A stretch of DNA of 64,000 nucleotides from Loktanella sp. M215 (GCF_021735925.1 NZ_WMEA01000001.1:471501-535500); one strand, 5' to 3'. Counted from the first letter of the stretch, positions 45,501 to 56,011 are shown. The notes: generated by a model not told the origin, from the letters alone. Translations and numbers: made by a program.

Positions 45501-46407
45501 CGCCATCCTTGAAGTCGAGCCCCATCTCGTCGTAGCGCTCCTTGTCCTCCAGCCAGTTGGCGCGGACCTTGACCTGCAGGAACAGATGCACCTTGCGGCC
45601 CAGCAGTTCCTCCATCTCGACGCGCGCCGCCTGTCCCACGGCCTTGATCGTCTCGCCCTTGTTGCCAAGGACGATCCCCTTGTGGCCGTCGCGGATCACA
45701 TAGATCAGCTGGTCGATCTTCGCGGACCCGTCTGGCCGCTCTTCCCAGTTTTCGGTCTCGACCGTCAGCTGGTAGGGCAGTTCCTGATGAAGGCGCAGGG
45801 TCAGCTTTTCGCGCGTCATCTCTGCCGCGATGTTGCGCAGCGGCGAGTCAGAGATTTCGTCATCGGGATAAAGCCACGGACCAGCGGGCACCGCACCCGC
45901 CAGCCAATGCTTCAGCGTCTCGCAGCCATGACCGCGCTCGGCCGAGATCATGAAGGTTTCTTCAAACGCATAGGCCTCGTTCATCTGCTGCGACAGTTGC
46001 AGCAGCGCCTCTGACTTCACCCGGTCGATCTTGTTGATCGCCAAGGCGACCTTAGCCTTGCCGACGCGAGAGGCCAGAACATCAAGGATGCCCTTGACCC
46101 CTGCGGTGATGCCGCGGTTCGCCTCGATCAGCAGCACGACGACGTCGGCGTCGCCCGCCCCGCCCCATGCGGCGGCGACCATGGCGCGGTCAAGACGCCG
46201 CTTGGGGGCAAACAGGCCCGGCGTATCGACGAAGACCAGCTGGCTTTGTCCGTCCTGCGCCACACCCCTGATCCGCGCACGGGTCGTCTGGACCTTGTGC
46301 GTCACGATGCTGACCTTGGCGCCGACCATGCGGTTCAGCAGCGTGGATTTGCCGGCGTTCGGCTCTCCGATCAGGGCGATGAAACCCGCGCGTGTGTTTT
46401 CCGTCAT
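45493..46407 (-). CDS. era: GTPase Era
   Basis: A 304-residue Era, a GTPase that binds 16S rRNA and helps 30S assembly. The G1 loop GEPNAGKS is at residues 14-21, the G2 region with [15 protein letters not shown]3 FVDTPGL and G4 NKID are all present, and a KH RNA-binding domain follows (about residues 215-300, including [16 protein letters not shown]). ATG at 46407 overlaps the rnc stop in ATGA, so both genes are coupled. Longer in-frame starts lie inside rnc and are not real. Confidence 0.97.
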   Translation of the reverse strand: MTENTRAGFIALIGEPNAGKSTLLNRMVGAKVSIVTHKVQTTRARIRGVAQDGQSQLVFVDTPGLFAPKRRLDRAMVAAAWGGAGDADVVVLLIEANRGITAGVKGILDVLASRVGKAKVALAINKIDRVKSEALLQLSQQMNEAYAFEETFMISAERGHGCETLKHWLAGAVPAGPWLYPDDEISDSPLRNIAAEMTREKLTLRLHQELPYQLTVETENWEERPDGSAKIDQLIYVIRDGHKGIVLGNKGETIKAVGQAARVEMEELLGRKVHLFLQVKVRANWLEDKERYDEMGLDFKDGDA

Positions 46408-47084
46408 GGTCCGACCCTTTCCAGCAGCGCCTGTGCGGCCGCTTGTTCCGCCTGCCGCTTGGCCCCGGCGGTCGCCTCGGCGTGCTCGCCCGTTTCCAAC
46501 GTCACGCGAATGGTAAAGACGGGCTGGTGATCCGGCCCGGTCCGCGCGACCTCGGTATAGACAGGCGGTGGCGCGCCCCGCGCCTGCGCCCATTCCTGCA
46601 GCGCCGTCTTGGCGTCGCGGGCATCGGCGGCCACGGTACCGACCAGCGGTTGCCAGTGTTTCAATATCACGCGCCGGGCCGCATCGAAACCCGCGTCGTT
46701 GTAGACCGCGGCAATCACGGCTTCCATGGCATCCGCCAGCAGCGCTTCCTTGCGACGACCGCCGGACTGCATTTCGGACCGGCCCAGTTTCAGCACCTCG
46801 CCGATGCCGATCTGGCGGGCGACGTCGGCACAGGTCTCGCGCCGTACCAGCGCGTTGTAGCGGGGGGCGAGCAGCCCTTCGGGTGCACCGGGATCGGCCT
46901 GCAACAGTGCCTCTGCGATCACCAGACCAAGGACCCGGTCGCCCAGAAATTCCAGCCGCTGGTTGTCGTCGCGATGCACGCTCGACATGCTGGAATGCGT
47001 GACCGCGCGCACGAGGAGGGCGGGGTCGGCGAACTCATGCCCCAGCCGGGCGGCAAAGCCCGCGAGCTGGGCCGAGAGCTTCAC
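46404..47084 (-). CDS. rnc: Ribonuclease III
   Basis: A 226-residue double-strand RNA endonuclease. The catalytic signature [14 protein letters not shown] (about residues 40-53) and second metal site [13 protein letters not shown] are intact, followed by a dsRNA-binding domain in the last 75 residues ([26 protein letters not shown]). The start is GTG at 47084, overlapping the lepB stop as GTGA. Earlier in-frame starts fall inside lepB. It processes rRNA precursors and is conserved with era and lepB. Confidence 0.96.
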   Translation of the reverse strand: MKLSAQLAGFAARLGHEFADPALLVRAVTHSSMSSVHRDDNQRLEFLGDRVLGLVIAEALLQADPGAPEGLLAPRYNALVRRETCADVARQIGIGEVLKLGRSEMQSGGRRKEALLADAMEAVIAAVYNDAGFDAARRVILKHWQPLVGTVAADARDAKTALQEWAQARGAPPPVYTEVARTGPDHQPVFTIRVTLETGEHAEATAGAKRQAEQAAAQALLERVGP

Positions 47085-47917
47085 TCGATTCCCTTGAAGA
47101 AGCGGTCGGACCGCCACGTCCAGAATGCCAGCATCGACCGCCCCGCGGACGAAAAGATCACGCGGTCGGCCCGGCCCACGATATCCTCGCGCGGCACGAA
47201 GCCCACGCCGCCCAGCGACTGCGGCACACGGCTGTCGGTGGAATTGTCGCGGTTGTCACCCATGAAGAAGAAGTTGTCAGCGGGCACCGTGTAGACGCCG
47301 GTGTTGTCCAGACCGCGGTTGCCGATGTTCAGGATGTCGTGGGTCACGCCTTCGGGCAGTGTTTCGCTGTAGCGTTCCTTGATGCAGGCGGCACCCGGAC
47401 CAACCGGCGCATTGGCGCAGGCGGGCATCGACTGCTCTGGTCCCTGCGGGGCATAGGTCTCGGTGAAGACACCGTCGTCGGCGACGACGACGGGTGTCCC
47501 GTTGAGGTAGAGCAGCCCGTTCTTCATCTGGATCTGGTCGCCCGGCAGGCCGATCAGCCGCTTGATGAAATCGCGGCCCGTGACCGGGTGGCGGAAGACG
47601 ACGACGTCGCCACGCTCCGGATCCGACCCGAACAGGCGGTCGGTCTTGCCCTTGAACATGCCGCAGAAATCGTCGGCGCCGATATCGACGTTTAGCGCGG
47701 GGATCAGGATCGACGGGCAGGAGGCGTAGGAATAGCCGTAGGCCATCTTGTTCACGAAAAGGAAATCGCCGATCAGCAGCGTGTCCTTCATCGAGCCTGA
47801 CGGGATCCAGAAGGGCTGGAACAGGATCGTGCGGAACGCGCCTGCGATCAGCAGCGCATAGACGACGGTCTTGACCGTCTCGATCACGCTGCCCATCACG
47901 CCAGTCTTTTCGGCCAT
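47081..47917 (-). CDS. lepB: Signal peptidase I
   Basis: A 278-residue inner-membrane protease that removes signal peptides. One N-terminal membrane span (about residues 12-35), nucleophile S42 in [11 protein letters not shown] and general base K119 in [13 protein letters not shown], then the C-terminal box [14 protein letters not shown]. It lacks the second N-terminal span of the E. coli enzyme, common in alphaproteobacteria. ATG at 47917 has GGGAAATG upstream. A 114-nt gap separates it from acpS, which is upstream on the same strand. Confidence 0.96.
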   Translation of the reverse strand: MAEKTGVMGSVIETVKTVVYALLIAGAFRTILFQPFWIPSGSMKDTLLIGDFLFVNKMAYGYSYASCPSILIPALNVDIGADDFCGMFKGKTDRLFGSDPERGDVVVFRHPVTGRDFIKRLIGLPGDQIQMKNGLLYLNGTPVVVADDGVFTETYAPQGPEQSMPACANAPVGPGAACIKERYSETLPEGVTHDILNIGNRGLDNTGVYTVPADNFFFMGDNRDNSTDSRVPQSLGGVGFVPREDIVGRADRVIFSSAGRSMLAFWTWRSDRFFKGIE

Positions 47918-48031
47918 CACACATTTCCCGTTCAACGCATTGCCCGGCTACATGATCCCACCCGTGCCCCCTGTCAAGGCAGAGCGCTTCGGCCTGCGAT
48001 GCGATGATTTTTCGTAGAAAAATCGGGGGCC

Positions 48032-48430
48032 CTACAGCGGACGCGCCTCGATCAGCACGAACGCCTGCGCCCAGGGGTGATCGTCGGTCAGCGTCACATG
48101 GATGACCGCGGCGTGCCCGGGCGGTGTCATCTCGTCCAGACGGGCCTTGGCCCAGCCGGTCACCTCCATCACGGGCTGGCCGGTATGCAGGTTGCTGACC
48201 GCCATGTCCTTCCAGGCAATGCCCATCCGCAGGCCGGTGCCCAGCGCCTTGGAACATGCTTCCTTCGCGGCCCAGCGCTTGGCATAGGTGCCGGGGGTAT
48301 CCGCCCGCCGCTCGGCCTTGCGCTGTTCGACTTCGGTGAACACACGATTGCGGAACCGGTCGCCGAACCGGTCCAGCGTGCGGGCGATGCGGTCGATGTT
48401 GGCCAGATCCGTGCCGATGCCAAGGATCAT
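48032..48430 (-). CDS. acpS: Holo-[acyl-carrier-protein] synthase
   Basis: A 132-residue phosphopantetheinyl transferase that moves the 4'-phosphopantetheine arm of CoA onto ACP. Metal-binding D8 in [12 protein letters not shown] and E57 in [15 protein letters not shown] are present. The family length is about 125-140. The start ATG at 48430 overlaps the Dabb gene stop as ATGA. The pairing with pdxJ and lepB-rnc is conserved in alphaproteobacteria, although two small genes stand between acpS and pdxJ here. Confidence 0.96.
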   Translation of the reverse strand: MILGIGTDLANIDRIARTLDRFGDRFRNRVFTEVEQRKAERRADTPGTYAKRWAAKEACSKALGTGLRMGIAWKDMAVSNLHTGQPVMEVTGWAKARLDEMTPPGHAAVIHVTLTDDHPWAQAFVLIEARPL

Positions 48431-48726
48431 GCGGACTCCACGTCGGCGACCAGAATATCCTCGCACAGCGCCATCAGCCGCGCGCCCAGCGCCTTGTGGC
48501 GCGGATCGTCTGCATAGACCGCCAGCGCCAGACTGTCGTGAAATTGCGCAGTGAAGCCATGCGCAAAGGCCGGCGAGCGGCCTTCGTAGTCCCGGTTCGG
48601 CCCGTGGCGGAAGGCGGTAAAGCCCTTGATGTCGCCCACCAGTGCCGCGAGGCCGTCCATGACCGCGGCCAGTGCGATCGCGTCGTGATCGGGTTTGAGG
48701 TGCAGCAAGACGATATGGTCGATCAT
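48427..48726 (-). CDS. Dabb (stress-response A/B barrel) domain protein
   Basis: A 99-residue dimeric alpha/beta barrel protein. The opening [13 protein letters not shown] and mid segment [13 protein letters not shown] with [15 protein letters not shown] fit the Dabb family. Relatives range from stress proteins to heme- or polyketide-binding ones; the role here is unknown. The ends overlap acpS and the deaminase gene by 4 bp each, so it is co-transcribed in this run. It is one of two small genes inserted in the usual pdxJ-acpS pair. Confidence 0.8.
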   Translation of the reverse strand: MIDHIVLLHLKPDHDAIALAAVMDGLAALVGDIKGFTAFRHGPNRDYEGRSPAFAHGFTAQFHDSLALAVYADDPRHKALGARLMALCEDILVADVESA

Positions 48727-49190
48727 TCCGCCGCCCCCGGTGCATAGATATGGCCGATGCGATCCTCTTCGATGCCGCCCAGAAACCAGAAGGCACCGTC
48801 GCAGGCGCGCTGGAAATCAGCGATTCGCATCTGCGGAAAGCGAAAGAAGGCCGCGTCCGCATTGTCCTGCTGCGCCCCGAAGACGACCCGGTCGATCTGG
48901 GCCCAGCGCATCGCGCTCAGGCACATCTCGCAAGGCTGGCAGGAGGCGAGCAACGTGCAGCCCGACAGGTCGCGGGTGCCAAGGATGTCGGCGGCCTGCG
49001 CCATCGCCACGACCTCTGCATGGCGGGACACGTCATTGGTGTCGCCGACTTCGTTGCGGGCCTGCACGATGATCCGGCCATCCTTCACGATGGCCGCGGT
49101 AAAGACGATGTCGCGCCCGTCGGCGTGCAAGTCCAGCGCATGGTCCGCGACCTTGCGCATGGCGTCCCGTTCCGTGTCGGTCATCCGCAT
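48723..49190 (-). CDS. Nucleoside deaminase (cytidine/deoxycytidylate deaminase family)
   Basis: About 155 residues. The zinc site has HAE in [12 protein letters not shown] and the PCxxC pair in [11 protein letters not shown], with glutamate as proton shuttle. The similarity is to guanine deaminase/tRNA adenosine deaminase-like members (short, no extra domain). The true substrate cannot be called. Several ATG codons are possible; I chose 49190, placing AGG of the pdxJ end about 9 nt upstream. It starts right after the pdxJ stop on the same strand. Confidence 0.8.
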   Translation of the reverse strand: MRMTDTERDAMRKVADHALDLHADGRDIVFTAAIVKDGRIIVQARNEVGDTNDVSRHAEVVAMAQAADILGTRDLSGCTLLASCQPCEMCLSAMRWAQIDRVVFGAQQDNADAAFFRFPQMRIADFQRACDGAFWFLGGIEEDRIGHIYAPGAAE

Positions 49191-49191
49191 G

Positions 49192-49944
49192 TCAGGCATC
49201 CTGTGTTCGTGCGGCATCCATGCAACGGCGCATTTCCGCGATGGCATCCGGCAAGCCGCGAAAGATCGCCTCGCCGATGATGAAATGCCCGATGTTCAGC
49301 TCGCGCACCTCGCGCAGGGCGGCAATGGGTCCGACGCTGTCGTAGGTCAGGCCGTGGCCCACGTGGATTTCAAGGCCGAGGGAATGGCCGTAGGCTGCCG
49401 CCTCTGTCAGGCGCTTCAGTTCGCGGTCGCGGTCATCCCAGCGGCCTTCGGCCCAGGCATCGGCGTAGGCGCCGGCGTGCAGTTCGATCACGGGGGCGCC
49501 GATGCGCGCGCTCGCCTCGACCTGATCGCGGTCGGCGGAGATGAACAGGGACACCCGGCACCCGGCATCGCGCAAAGGCGCGATGTAATCGCCCAGCACG
49601 TTCGCCTGACGCGCCACTTCCAGCCCGCCTTCCGTCGTGCGCTCTTCGCGTTTTTCGGGCACGAGGCAGACCGCGTGCGGCTGGGTCGCCAGCGCGATGC
49701 GCTGCATCTCGGCGGTCGCGGCCATCTCAAAGTTCAGGGGCACGCGCAGCGCCGCCTTCAGGCCCGCCATGTCGGCGTCGCGGATATGGCGGCGGTCTTC
49801 GCGCAGGTGGGCGGTGATGCCGTCGGCGCCGGCATCCTGCGCCATCAGGGCGGCCCGGACGGGGTCGGGATTGTCGCCGCCACGCGCGTTGCGCACGGTG
49901 GCGACGTGGTCGATGTTCACACCCAGTCGCAGTTTGTCGGTCAT
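49192..49944 (-). CDS. pdxJ: Pyridoxine 5'-phosphate synthase
   Basis: A 250-residue TIM-barrel enzyme that joins 1-deoxy-D-xylulose 5-phosphate with 3-amino-1-hydroxyacetone 1-phosphate to make pyridoxine 5'-phosphate. The opening [20 protein letters not shown], the second block [16 protein letters not shown] and the C-terminal [13 protein letters not shown] and [17 protein letters not shown] are diagnostic. ATG at 49944 gives the typical N-terminus. It lies 28 nt after the DUF2062 stop on the same strand. Confidence 0.97.
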   Translation of the reverse strand: MTDKLRLGVNIDHVATVRNARGGDNPDPVRAALMAQDAGADGITAHLREDRRHIRDADMAGLKAALRVPLNFEMAATAEMQRIALATQPHAVCLVPEKREERTTEGGLEVARQANVLGDYIAPLRDAGCRVSLFISADRDQVEASARIGAPVIELHAGAYADAWAEGRWDDRDRELKRLTEAAAYGHSLGLEIHVGHGLTYDSVGPIAALREVRELNIGHFIIGEAIFRGLPDAIAEMRRCMDAARTQDA

Positions 49945-49972
49945 CGCGTCACTCCATTCTTTTGGCGCATAG

Positions 49973-50620
49973 TTAGCGCGCCGCCGGGCCGTCGCCATCC
50001 CGCGGCTTGGGTTGGGCCAATTGGCTCAGTTTCGCCTTCAGGACGTTGCGACGCCGCTTTTGATAGGCCTGCAGGACCGGAACCGACAGATAATACGCCG
50101 CCGTTGCGGTCACGACGCCCGGCAGGATCCCACCGATCATGTAGGGATAGAAGATGTCAAAATAGAAGATCGACAGCCCGTGCCAATCCATCGTTTCGGG
50201 GGTGAAGATCGCCACGACATTATGCCAAAGATCGGCGCCCGCGTCGGAAAACTTTTGGCCCAGCGACGACATCGGCCCCCGCGGCTTGCGCCCCAGCAGC
50301 CAATGACCGGTCCCCAGCGAGACGGCGGCGATCGGCAGATAGGTCAGCGGGTTGCCGAAGAACGTGGCCATCAGGGCAGCGAGGAAGTTGCCACGCATCA
50401 GCTTGGCGATGATCGCCGCGACGATGAAGTGCAGGCCATAGAACGGAGTGAATGTCGTGAAGACGCCCGCCCAGATTCCGCGCCCGATCTTTTCGGGCGT
50501 GTCCGGCAGGCGGCGGACGCGGTGCTTGACGTAGGAAAAGGCACGACGCCAGCCCCCCTGCGGATACAGGGCGCGGGTCACGACCTTCCACGCCGGCCGC
50601 CTGTCCCTGCGCTTGAACAC
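49973..50620 (-). CDS. DUF2062 membrane protein
   Basis: A 215-residue protein with three or four membrane spans. The DUF2062 core shows [35 protein letters not shown] and [20 protein letters not shown]. The N- and C-termini are strongly basic and cytoplasmic. Function is unknown; many relatives sit with lipid or cell-wall enzymes. It starts 24 nt from the rsh stop on the same strand and is likely co-transcribed from rpoZ. Confidence 0.85.
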   Translation of the reverse strand: MFKRRDRRPAWKVVTRALYPQGGWRRAFSYVKHRVRRLPDTPEKIGRGIWAGVFTTFTPFYGLHFIVAAIIAKLMRGNFLAALMATFFGNPLTYLPIAAVSLGTGHWLLGRKPRGPMSSLGQKFSDAGADLWHNVVAIFTPETMDWHGLSIFYFDIFYPYMIGGILPGVVTATAAYYLSVPVLQAYQKRRRNVLKAKLSQLAQPKPRDGDGPAAR

Positions 50621-50643
50621 GGGTGTCGTCCTTTCCCCGGGCC

Positions 50644-52779
50644 TCAGCCCGCGCGTTGCGCCCCGGATTGTCCGGGGTCGCGGTGCCGGCTGATCCCCGA
50701 CACGTGACTGTCCGCCTCGACCGCCGTCATGACCCGGTGCAGGTGTTCCACGTCGCTCAGGTCGATGTCGATCAGCAGGCGGTAGTAGTCGGGCTTGCGG
50801 TCGATGAACTTCAGATCAGAGATATTGGCCTTCTGTTCCCCGATCAACGTGCAAATCCGGCCCAGAACGCCGGCATCGTTGGTGATCGAGATGTCGAACG
50901 TCACGGTGTTGATCGCGCGGTGCTGGCCATCCTCCCAGCGCAGATCGACCCAGCGTTCGGGCTGATCTTCGAAATCCGCAAGGGCGGCGCAGTCGATGGC
51001 ATGCACGACGACACCTTGGCCCCGGTAGGTGATGCCGACGATGCGTTCGCCCGGGACCGGCTGGCAGCAGGCCGCGCGCTGGTGGCTCTGGTCGGCGGCG
51101 AGACCGACGACAGCGCGATTGGCGTCGATTTCGTCCCCGGTCCGTGTTGCAAGATCAGGATAGATTGCACGCACGATGTCCCGCGCGGTGATCTCGGCGC
51201 TGCCGAGGCTTGCGAGCATGTCGTCGACGCCGTCCAGCGCCAGCGCCTTGGCTGCGGTGCGCAGGGCCTTTTCAGTGAGCCGCTTGCCGACGTTTTCGAA
51301 GGCGACCCGCGCCAGTTCGCGTCCCAGCCGCACGAACCGTTCGCGGTCCGCCTCGCGCAGGGACCGCCGGATCGCGGTCTTGGCACGGCCCGTCGTGGCG
51401 ATGTCCATCCACGTCACCTGCGGCTTCTGGCCTTCGGCGGTGATGACCTCGACGCTTTGCCCGTTCTTCAGGCGCGTCCACAGGGGCACACGGATGCCAT
51501 CAACCTTGGCGCCGACGCAGGCCATGCCGATCCGGGTGTGGATCGCAAAGGCAAAGTCGATGGGCGTGGCGCCGCGCGGCAGCTTGATGACGTCGCCCTT
51601 GGGGGTGAAGCAGAACACCTGATCGGTGAACATTTCCAGCTTCACGGCCTCGAGGAATTCGTCGTGATCCTGATCCTCGTCCAGCCGTTCGGTCAGCTTG
51701 GAAATCCATTTCACGGGATCGACGGCAAAGCGGTTTTCCACACGCTCGCCGTTGCGATAGGACCAATGCGCCGCCACACCTGTTTCGGCGACCTCGTGCA
51801 TCTCGCGCGTGCGAATCTGGACCTCGACCCGCTTGCCGTCGCGGCCAGAGACTGTGGTGTGGATCGACCGGTAACCGTTCGTCTTGGGCTGAGAGATGTA
51901 GTCCTTGAACCGTCCCGGCACCGCACGCCAGCGCTGGTGGATCGCACCAAGGACGCGGTAGCAGTCGCCTTCGGTCGCGGTGATGATGCGAAAGCCGTAG
52001 ATGTCGGACAGGCGGCTGAACCCCATGTCCTTTTCCTGCATCTTGCGCCAGATCGAATAGGGCTTCTTGGCGCGGCCCATGACCTCGGCCTGGATGCCCG
52101 CCTTGTCCAGTTCCACACGCATGTCGGCGGTGATGCGCGGCACCACGTCACCCGCCTCGCGCTGCAGCGTGATGAAACGGCGGATGATGCTGTTGCGCCC
52201 CTCGGGGTTCAGGACGCGAAACGCGAGATCCTCGAGTTCCTCGCGCATCCACTGCATGCCCATGCGACCGGCCAATGGTGCAAAGATATCCATCGTCTCG
52301 CGGGCCTTCTGCGCCTGCTTTTCGGGCTTCATCGACTTGATGGTGCGCATGTTGTGCAGGCGGTCGGCAAGCTTGACCAGCGTGACGCGCAGGTCCTTGC
52401 TGGTCGCCATGAAAAGCTTGCGGAAGTTCTCCGCCTCTTTCGTCTCTCGGCTGGTCAGTTGCAGGTTCGTGAGCTTGGTGACGCCGTCCACCAGTTCGGC
52501 GATCTCGCGGCCGAAACGGTCGGTGACGATCTTGAAGGATGCCGGCGTATCCTCGATCGTGTCGTGCAACAGGGCGGTGATGACGGTGGCATCGTCCATC
52601 TGCATGTCGGCCAGAATCTGGGCGACAGCGATCGGATGCGTGAAATAAGGTTCGCCCGAATGACGGAACTGGCCCTCGTGCATCTCTTCGCCAAAGGCAA
52701 AGGCATCACGCAGCAGCGCTTCGTTCGTGCGGGGGTTGTAGGTGCGGACCAGCGCGATCAGGTCGTCTGCAGTCGTCAT
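50644..52779 (-). CDS. Bifunctional (p)ppGpp synthetase/hydrolase (RelA/SpoT homologue)
   Basis: A 711-residue Rsh protein that makes and degrades the alarmone (p)ppGpp. The HD hydrolase domain is at about 25-180 with HD motif LLHDTIEDT (H72, D73), so hydrolysis is intact. The synthetase domain follows (about 230-350: FKDYISQPKTNGYRSIHT). A TGS domain is near 390-450 and an ACT domain at 635-705. Alphaproteobacteria usually have one such enzyme. It is 41 nt downstream of rpoZ on the same strand, the standard pairing. Confidence 0.95.
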   Translation of the reverse strand: MTTADDLIALVRTYNPRTNEALLRDAFAFGEEMHEGQFRHSGEPYFTHPIAVAQILADMQMDDATVITALLHDTIEDTPASFKIVTDRFGREIAELVDGVTKLTNLQLTSRETKEAENFRKLFMATSKDLRVTLVKLADRLHNMRTIKSMKPEKQAQKARETMDIFAPLAGRMGMQWMREELEDLAFRVLNPEGRNSIIRRFITLQREAGDVVPRITADMRVELDKAGIQAEVMGRAKKPYSIWRKMQEKDMGFSRLSDIYGFRIITATEGDCYRVLGAIHQRWRAVPGRFKDYISQPKTNGYRSIHTTVSGRDGKRVEVQIRTREMHEVAETGVAAHWSYRNGERVENRFAVDPVKWISKLTERLDEDQDHDEFLEAVKLEMFTDQVFCFTPKGDVIKLPRGATPIDFAFAIHTRIGMACVGAKVDGIRVPLWTRLKNGQSVEVITAEGQKPQVTWMDIATTGRAKTAIRRSLREADRERFVRLGRELARVAFENVGKRLTEKALRTAAKALALDGVDDMLASLGSAEITARDIVRAIYPDLATRTGDEIDANRAVVGLAADQSHQRAACCQPVPGERIVGITYRGQGVVVHAIDCAALADFEDQPERWVDLRWEDGQHRAINTVTFDISITNDAGVLGRICTLIGEQKANISDLKFIDRKPDYYRLLIDIDLSDVEHLHRVMTAVEADSHVSGISRHRDPGQSGAQRAG

Positions 52780-52820
52780 GCTGGTCCGGCACTTCTTTGT
52801 TGTGGGCCGGGAAATGGCCT

Positions 52821-53174
52821 TTACCGCTGTCCTTGCGCTTCCATCAGCGCGCGCAGCAGCTTTTCTTCGCTCATGTCGTCTTCGACCGGCTTGTCGGCCT
52901 CGGCGCCCATCAGCAGCGCCATCGAGTCCTCTTCGGGCTCGTCAACCTCGATCTGGGTCTGGTTCGCTTCGATCATGCGCTCGCGCAGATCGTCCGCCTG
53001 CTGCGTTTCCTCGGCGATTTCGCGCAGGGACACGACGGGGTTCTTGTCGTTGTCGCGGGCGACCGTGACGGGCGACCCGGCTGTGATCTCGCGGGCGCGG
53101 TGAGCTGCCAGCATGACAAGTTCAAACCGGTTCGGGACCTTGTCGACACAGTCTTCGACGGTAACGCGGGCCAT
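52821..53174 (-). CDS. rpoZ: DNA-directed RNA polymerase subunit omega
   Basis: A 117-residue omega subunit, which aids beta' folding and RNA polymerase assembly. The opening [28 protein letters not shown] is the conserved core and is followed by an acidic alphaproteobacterial tail ([14 protein letters not shown]). ATG at 53174 was selected; an in-frame start two codons upstream is possible. It stands just before rsh, and omega contributes to one ppGpp site on the polymerase, so the pairing makes functional sense. Confidence 0.96.
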   Translation of the reverse strand: MARVTVEDCVDKVPNRFELVMLAAHRAREITAGSPVTVARDNDKNPVVSLREIAEETQQADDLRERMIEANQTQIEVDEPEEDSMALLMGAEADKPVEDDMSEEKLLRALMEAQGQR

Positions 53175-53273
53175 CGGCACACTCCAATTCTGTCCAGGCG
53201 TGGATGCAAGCCTTGCTCATACCGCGCCGGGGTGGCGTTGACAAGTCGATTTCCCCGTCCTGTCAAGCCCTCT

Positions 53274-53858
53274 TTACGCGCCATCCTCGCCGGCATCCAG
53301 GGGTACGATGCCGGCCACGTCTGCCGGCGGCAGCGCGTCGCGCATCTGGACCACTGTCAGACCGGTGACCGGGTGCACCCAATCCGGCGCGACTTCGGCC
53401 AGCGGCACCAGCACGAAGGCGCGGTCCTGCAGGCGGGGGTGCGGCAGGATCAGATCTTCCGGCCAGCGATGGCGCTGGTCTTCTGGGGCCAGTCCGCGCC
53501 ACAGCGTCTGCGTCGCCCTGTCGGGCAAGACACATTCGCCGACCCCCAGCAGATCCAGATCAAGTGTCCGCGGCCCCCACCTGACAGACCGCTCCCGCGC
53601 TGCCTTGTGTTCGATCGCATGCAGTTCGGCCAAGATGGCATCTGGATCAAGCGTCGTCCGCACCGCCATCGCTGCATTGATGAAATCGGGGCCAATCCCC
53701 GGCGGAAAGGCAGGCGTTTTGAACAGCCTGCTGCATCTGGCCCCATCGCCAAACAGACTGACAAGATGTAGCCTGCCAAAAAGTACAGATGACGTCGGGG
53801 CATTATGGACGCCGGATGCGTTACTCCCCAATGAAACAAGCGCAATATCGCCGCTCAT
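53274..53858 (-). CDS. folK: 2-amino-4-hydroxy-6-hydroxymethyldihydropteridine pyrophosphokinase
   Basis: A 194-residue folate enzyme that transfers pyrophosphate from ATP to hydroxymethyl-dihydropterin. The opening ALVSLGSN and the signature RWGPRTLDLDLLGVGE are diagnostic. The ILPHPRLQDRAFVLVPL segment completes the family. ATG at 53858 puts the first strand at the N-terminus. The region between N-terminus and FPPGIGPDFINAA is somewhat divergent. It precedes rpoZ by about 100 nt on the same strand. Confidence 0.94.
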   Translation of the reverse strand: MSGDIALVSLGSNASGVHNAPTSSVLFGRLHLVSLFGDGARCSRLFKTPAFPPGIGPDFINAAMAVRTTLDPDAILAELHAIEHKAARERSVRWGPRTLDLDLLGVGECVLPDRATQTLWRGLAPEDQRHRWPEDLILPHPRLQDRAFVLVPLAEVAPDWVHPVTGLTVVQMRDALPPADVAGIVPLDAGEDGA

Positions 53859-53960
53859 GTTTACCCCTTCGGGTTGCAAGGACCTACTTCAACACGCATA
53901 TAACCATCAAGTCGCGGGCAAGACAGCTTGCATCTGCCCTAATCCAGATTAAGAAAAATA

Positions 53961-53977
53961 CCGGACTGTCAGTCCGG
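53961..53977 (+). promoter_or_regulatory. Stem-loop directly before the NYN gene ribosome-binding site
   Basis: CCGGACT (53961-53967), loop GTC, AGTCCGG (53971-53977) forms a perfect 7-bp stem. The ribosome-binding AAAAGGA follows at once and the ATG lies 13 nt after the stem. Confidence 0.5.
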
Positions 53978-53990
53978 AAAAGGACACACA

Positions 53991-54560
53991 ATGTTTTATC
54001 GCGACGAGCGCCTCGCGCTTTTTATCGATGGCGCAAATCTTTACGCTGCGGCAAAAGCTCTCGGATTCGACATCGACTACAAACTGCTGCGCCAGGAATT
54101 CATGCGCCGTGGCAAGATGGTGCGTGCTTTCTACTATACTGCTTTGCTGGAAAATGACGAATATTCGCCGATTCGGCCGCTGGTGGACTGGCTTCATTAC
54201 AACGGGTTTTCGATGGTGACGAAACCCGCGAAGGAATACACTGACTCGATGGGCCGCCGAAAGGTCAAGGGCAACATGGACATCGAACTGGCCGTCGATG
54301 CGATGGAACTTGCGCCGCACGTCGATCATGTCGTCCTGTTCTCTGGCGACGGCGATTTCCGTCCGCTTGTGGAAGCCCTGCAGCGCAAGGGCGTGCGCGT
54401 CTCGGTCGTATCGACCATCCGCAGTCAGCCCCCGATGATTGCCGACGAACTGCGCCGCCAGTGCGACAACTTCATCGAACTGGACGAATTGCGCGATGTC
54501 GTCGGTCGCCCGCCGCGTGACACGGTCGACCGCAGCACCGAATCGACCGAGGACGACTGA
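53991..54560 (+). CDS. NYN domain (LabA/DUF88-like) protein
   Basis: A 189-residue PIN-like NYN domain protein. The opening YRDERLALFIDGANLYAAAK has the first acidic residue of the active site, and GNMDIELAVDAM and LFSGDGDFRPLVEALQRKG supply the others, so metal-dependent RNase activity is expected. The C-terminus is acidic and unstructured (STESTEDD). Members act in RNA decay or in circadian output (LabA in cyanobacteria). It stands divergent from folK, with a stem-loop and AAAAGGA just before the start. Confidence 0.87.
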   Translation: MFYRDERLALFIDGANLYAAAKALGFDIDYKLLRQEFMRRGKMVRAFYYTALLENDEYSPIRPLVDWLHYNGFSMVTKPAKEYTDSMGRRKVKGNMDIELAVDAMELAPHVDHVVLFSGDGDFRPLVEALQRKGVRVSVVSTIRSQPPMIADELRRQCDNFIELDELRDVVGRPPRDTVDRSTESTEDD

Positions 54561-54802
54561 TCGTCGTAGCACCGCCCGGCAACCGGCAGCGTCGGTATCT
54601 GGCCCCGACGTCCCCCGCCGACATGGTACTGCAAATGCGGCTGTCAGGCTGTTCCAGAGGACAGCCCTGGACCCTGCCCTGCCTTCACCTAACCGGATAA
54701 ACTCGCGCCGGAGGCAACCCTTCGGTCCAGCCAACGCCGTTGCACGCCTTTACGCGCACCCGCAGCCCCATTACCTAGAGGACGACACTGGCGGAGAGAC
54801 CG

Positions 54803-55753
54803 ATGACCAAGCCACCACTGACCCTCTATCTTGCCGCGCCACGCGGATTTTGCGCGGGTGTCGACCGTGCAATCAAGATCGTCGAGATGGCATTGGAAAA
54901 ATGGGGCGCTCCGGTCTTCGTGCGCCACGAGATCGTGCACAACAAGTTCGTCGTCGATGGATTGCGCGACAAGGGTGCCGTCTTTGTCGAATCGCTTGAC
55001 GATTGTCCTGACGATCGGCCCGTCATCTTTTCGGCCCATGGCGTGCCGAAGGCCGTGCCGGCCAAAGCCGCAAGCCGCGATATGATCTATGTCGACGCCA
55101 CCTGCCCACTGGTCAGCAAGGTCCATATCGAGGCCCAGCGCCACGCCGATAACGGATTACAGATGGTGATGATCGGCCACGATGGCCACCCGGAAACCAT
55201 CGGCACCATGGGCCAGTTGCCGGATGGCGAGGTTTTGCTGGTCGAAACCGTGGCGGATGTGGGCAGCATAGCACCGCGCGATCCGGACCGGCTTGCCTTC
55301 GTGACGCAGACCACCCTTTCGGTCGATGACACGATCGATATCGTCGCGGCCCTCAAGGCACGGTTCCCGGCGATCATCGGCCCCCACAAGGAAGACATCT
55401 GCTACGCCACGACCAACCGGCAGGAAGCCGTCAAGGCGATGGCACCGAAATGCGACGCCATGCTGGTGGTCGGCGCGCCGAATTCCAGCAATTCGAAGCG
55501 GCTGGTCGAAGTCGGTGAAAAGGCCGGCTGCGCCTACAGCCAGCTTGTCCAACGCGCCACAGACATCGACTGGCGCAGTCTGGACGGCATCACCACCGTG
55601 GGTATCACGGCCGGCGCATCGGCGCCGGAAGTCCTGATCGACGAAGTCATCGCAGCCTTCGGCGAGCGCTACGACGTCACCGTGGACTACGTCGAAACCG
55701 CGGTCGAGACTGTCGAATTCAAGGTGCCCCGGATCCTGCGCGCGCCTGCGTGA
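54803..55753 (+). CDS. ispH: 4-hydroxy-3-methylbut-2-enyl diphosphate reductase
   Basis: A 316-residue iron-sulfur enzyme, last step of the MEP isoprenoid pathway, which makes isopentenyl and dimethylallyl diphosphate. The three cluster cysteines are present at C17 ([11 protein letters not shown]), C101 ([11 protein letters not shown]) and C200 ([11 protein letters not shown]). [20 protein letters not shown] substrate segment ([13 protein letters not shown]) is intact. Start ATG at 54803 is preceded by GGAGAGAC. The gap from the NYN gene (242 nt) holds nothing I can call. Confidence 0.97.
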   Translation: MTKPPLTLYLAAPRGFCAGVDRAIKIVEMALEKWGAPVFVRHEIVHNKFVVDGLRDKGAVFVESLDDCPDDRPVIFSAHGVPKAVPAKAASRDMIYVDATCPLVSKVHIEAQRHADNGLQMVMIGHDGHPETIGTMGQLPDGEVLLVETVADVGSIAPRDPDRLAFVTQTTLSVDDTIDIVAALKARFPAIIGPHKEDICYATTNRQEAVKAMAPKCDAMLVVGAPNSSNSKRLVEVGEKAGCAYSQLVQRATDIDWRSLDGITTVGITAGASAPEVLIDEVIAAFGERYDVTVDYVETAVETVEFKVPRILRAPA

Positions 55754-55853
55754 CAGGCGGATCGGACAGCCGTTCTGCAGGGTGCAAGGCGCAGGCGCCG
55801 GGCGTTTCACATTCAGCCTGCGCTGTTCTGATGCGCAGCATGTTCTGATCCAT
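55719..55853 (-). CDS. Possible small protein with strong ribosome-binding site
   Basis: A 44-codon ORF begins at ATG 55853 with AAAGGAGGAGG directly upstream on the minus strand (8 nt spacing). The peptide starts [19 protein letters not shown] and contains two cysteines. Its end overlaps the ispH 3' end antisense by 35 bp. No family is recognised. The ribosome-binding site is the main evidence. The gap 55754-56011 holds nothing else. Confidence 0.35.
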   Translation of the reverse strand: MDQNMLRIRTAQAECETPGACALHPAERLSDPPVTQARAGSGAP

Positions 55854-56011
55854 TCGCGCCTCCTCCTTTGATGGACGGATCAGCCACGGGACACTGCTGC
55901 TGCCCCTTGTCGGATCATCGCCGCGATCTTCACCGTGACCACCGCGCTGCCAAAGGTGGCACTGCTTCAAACGATCTGTCAGATTGATGGCGTATTCTTC
56001 AAGGACTGTTC

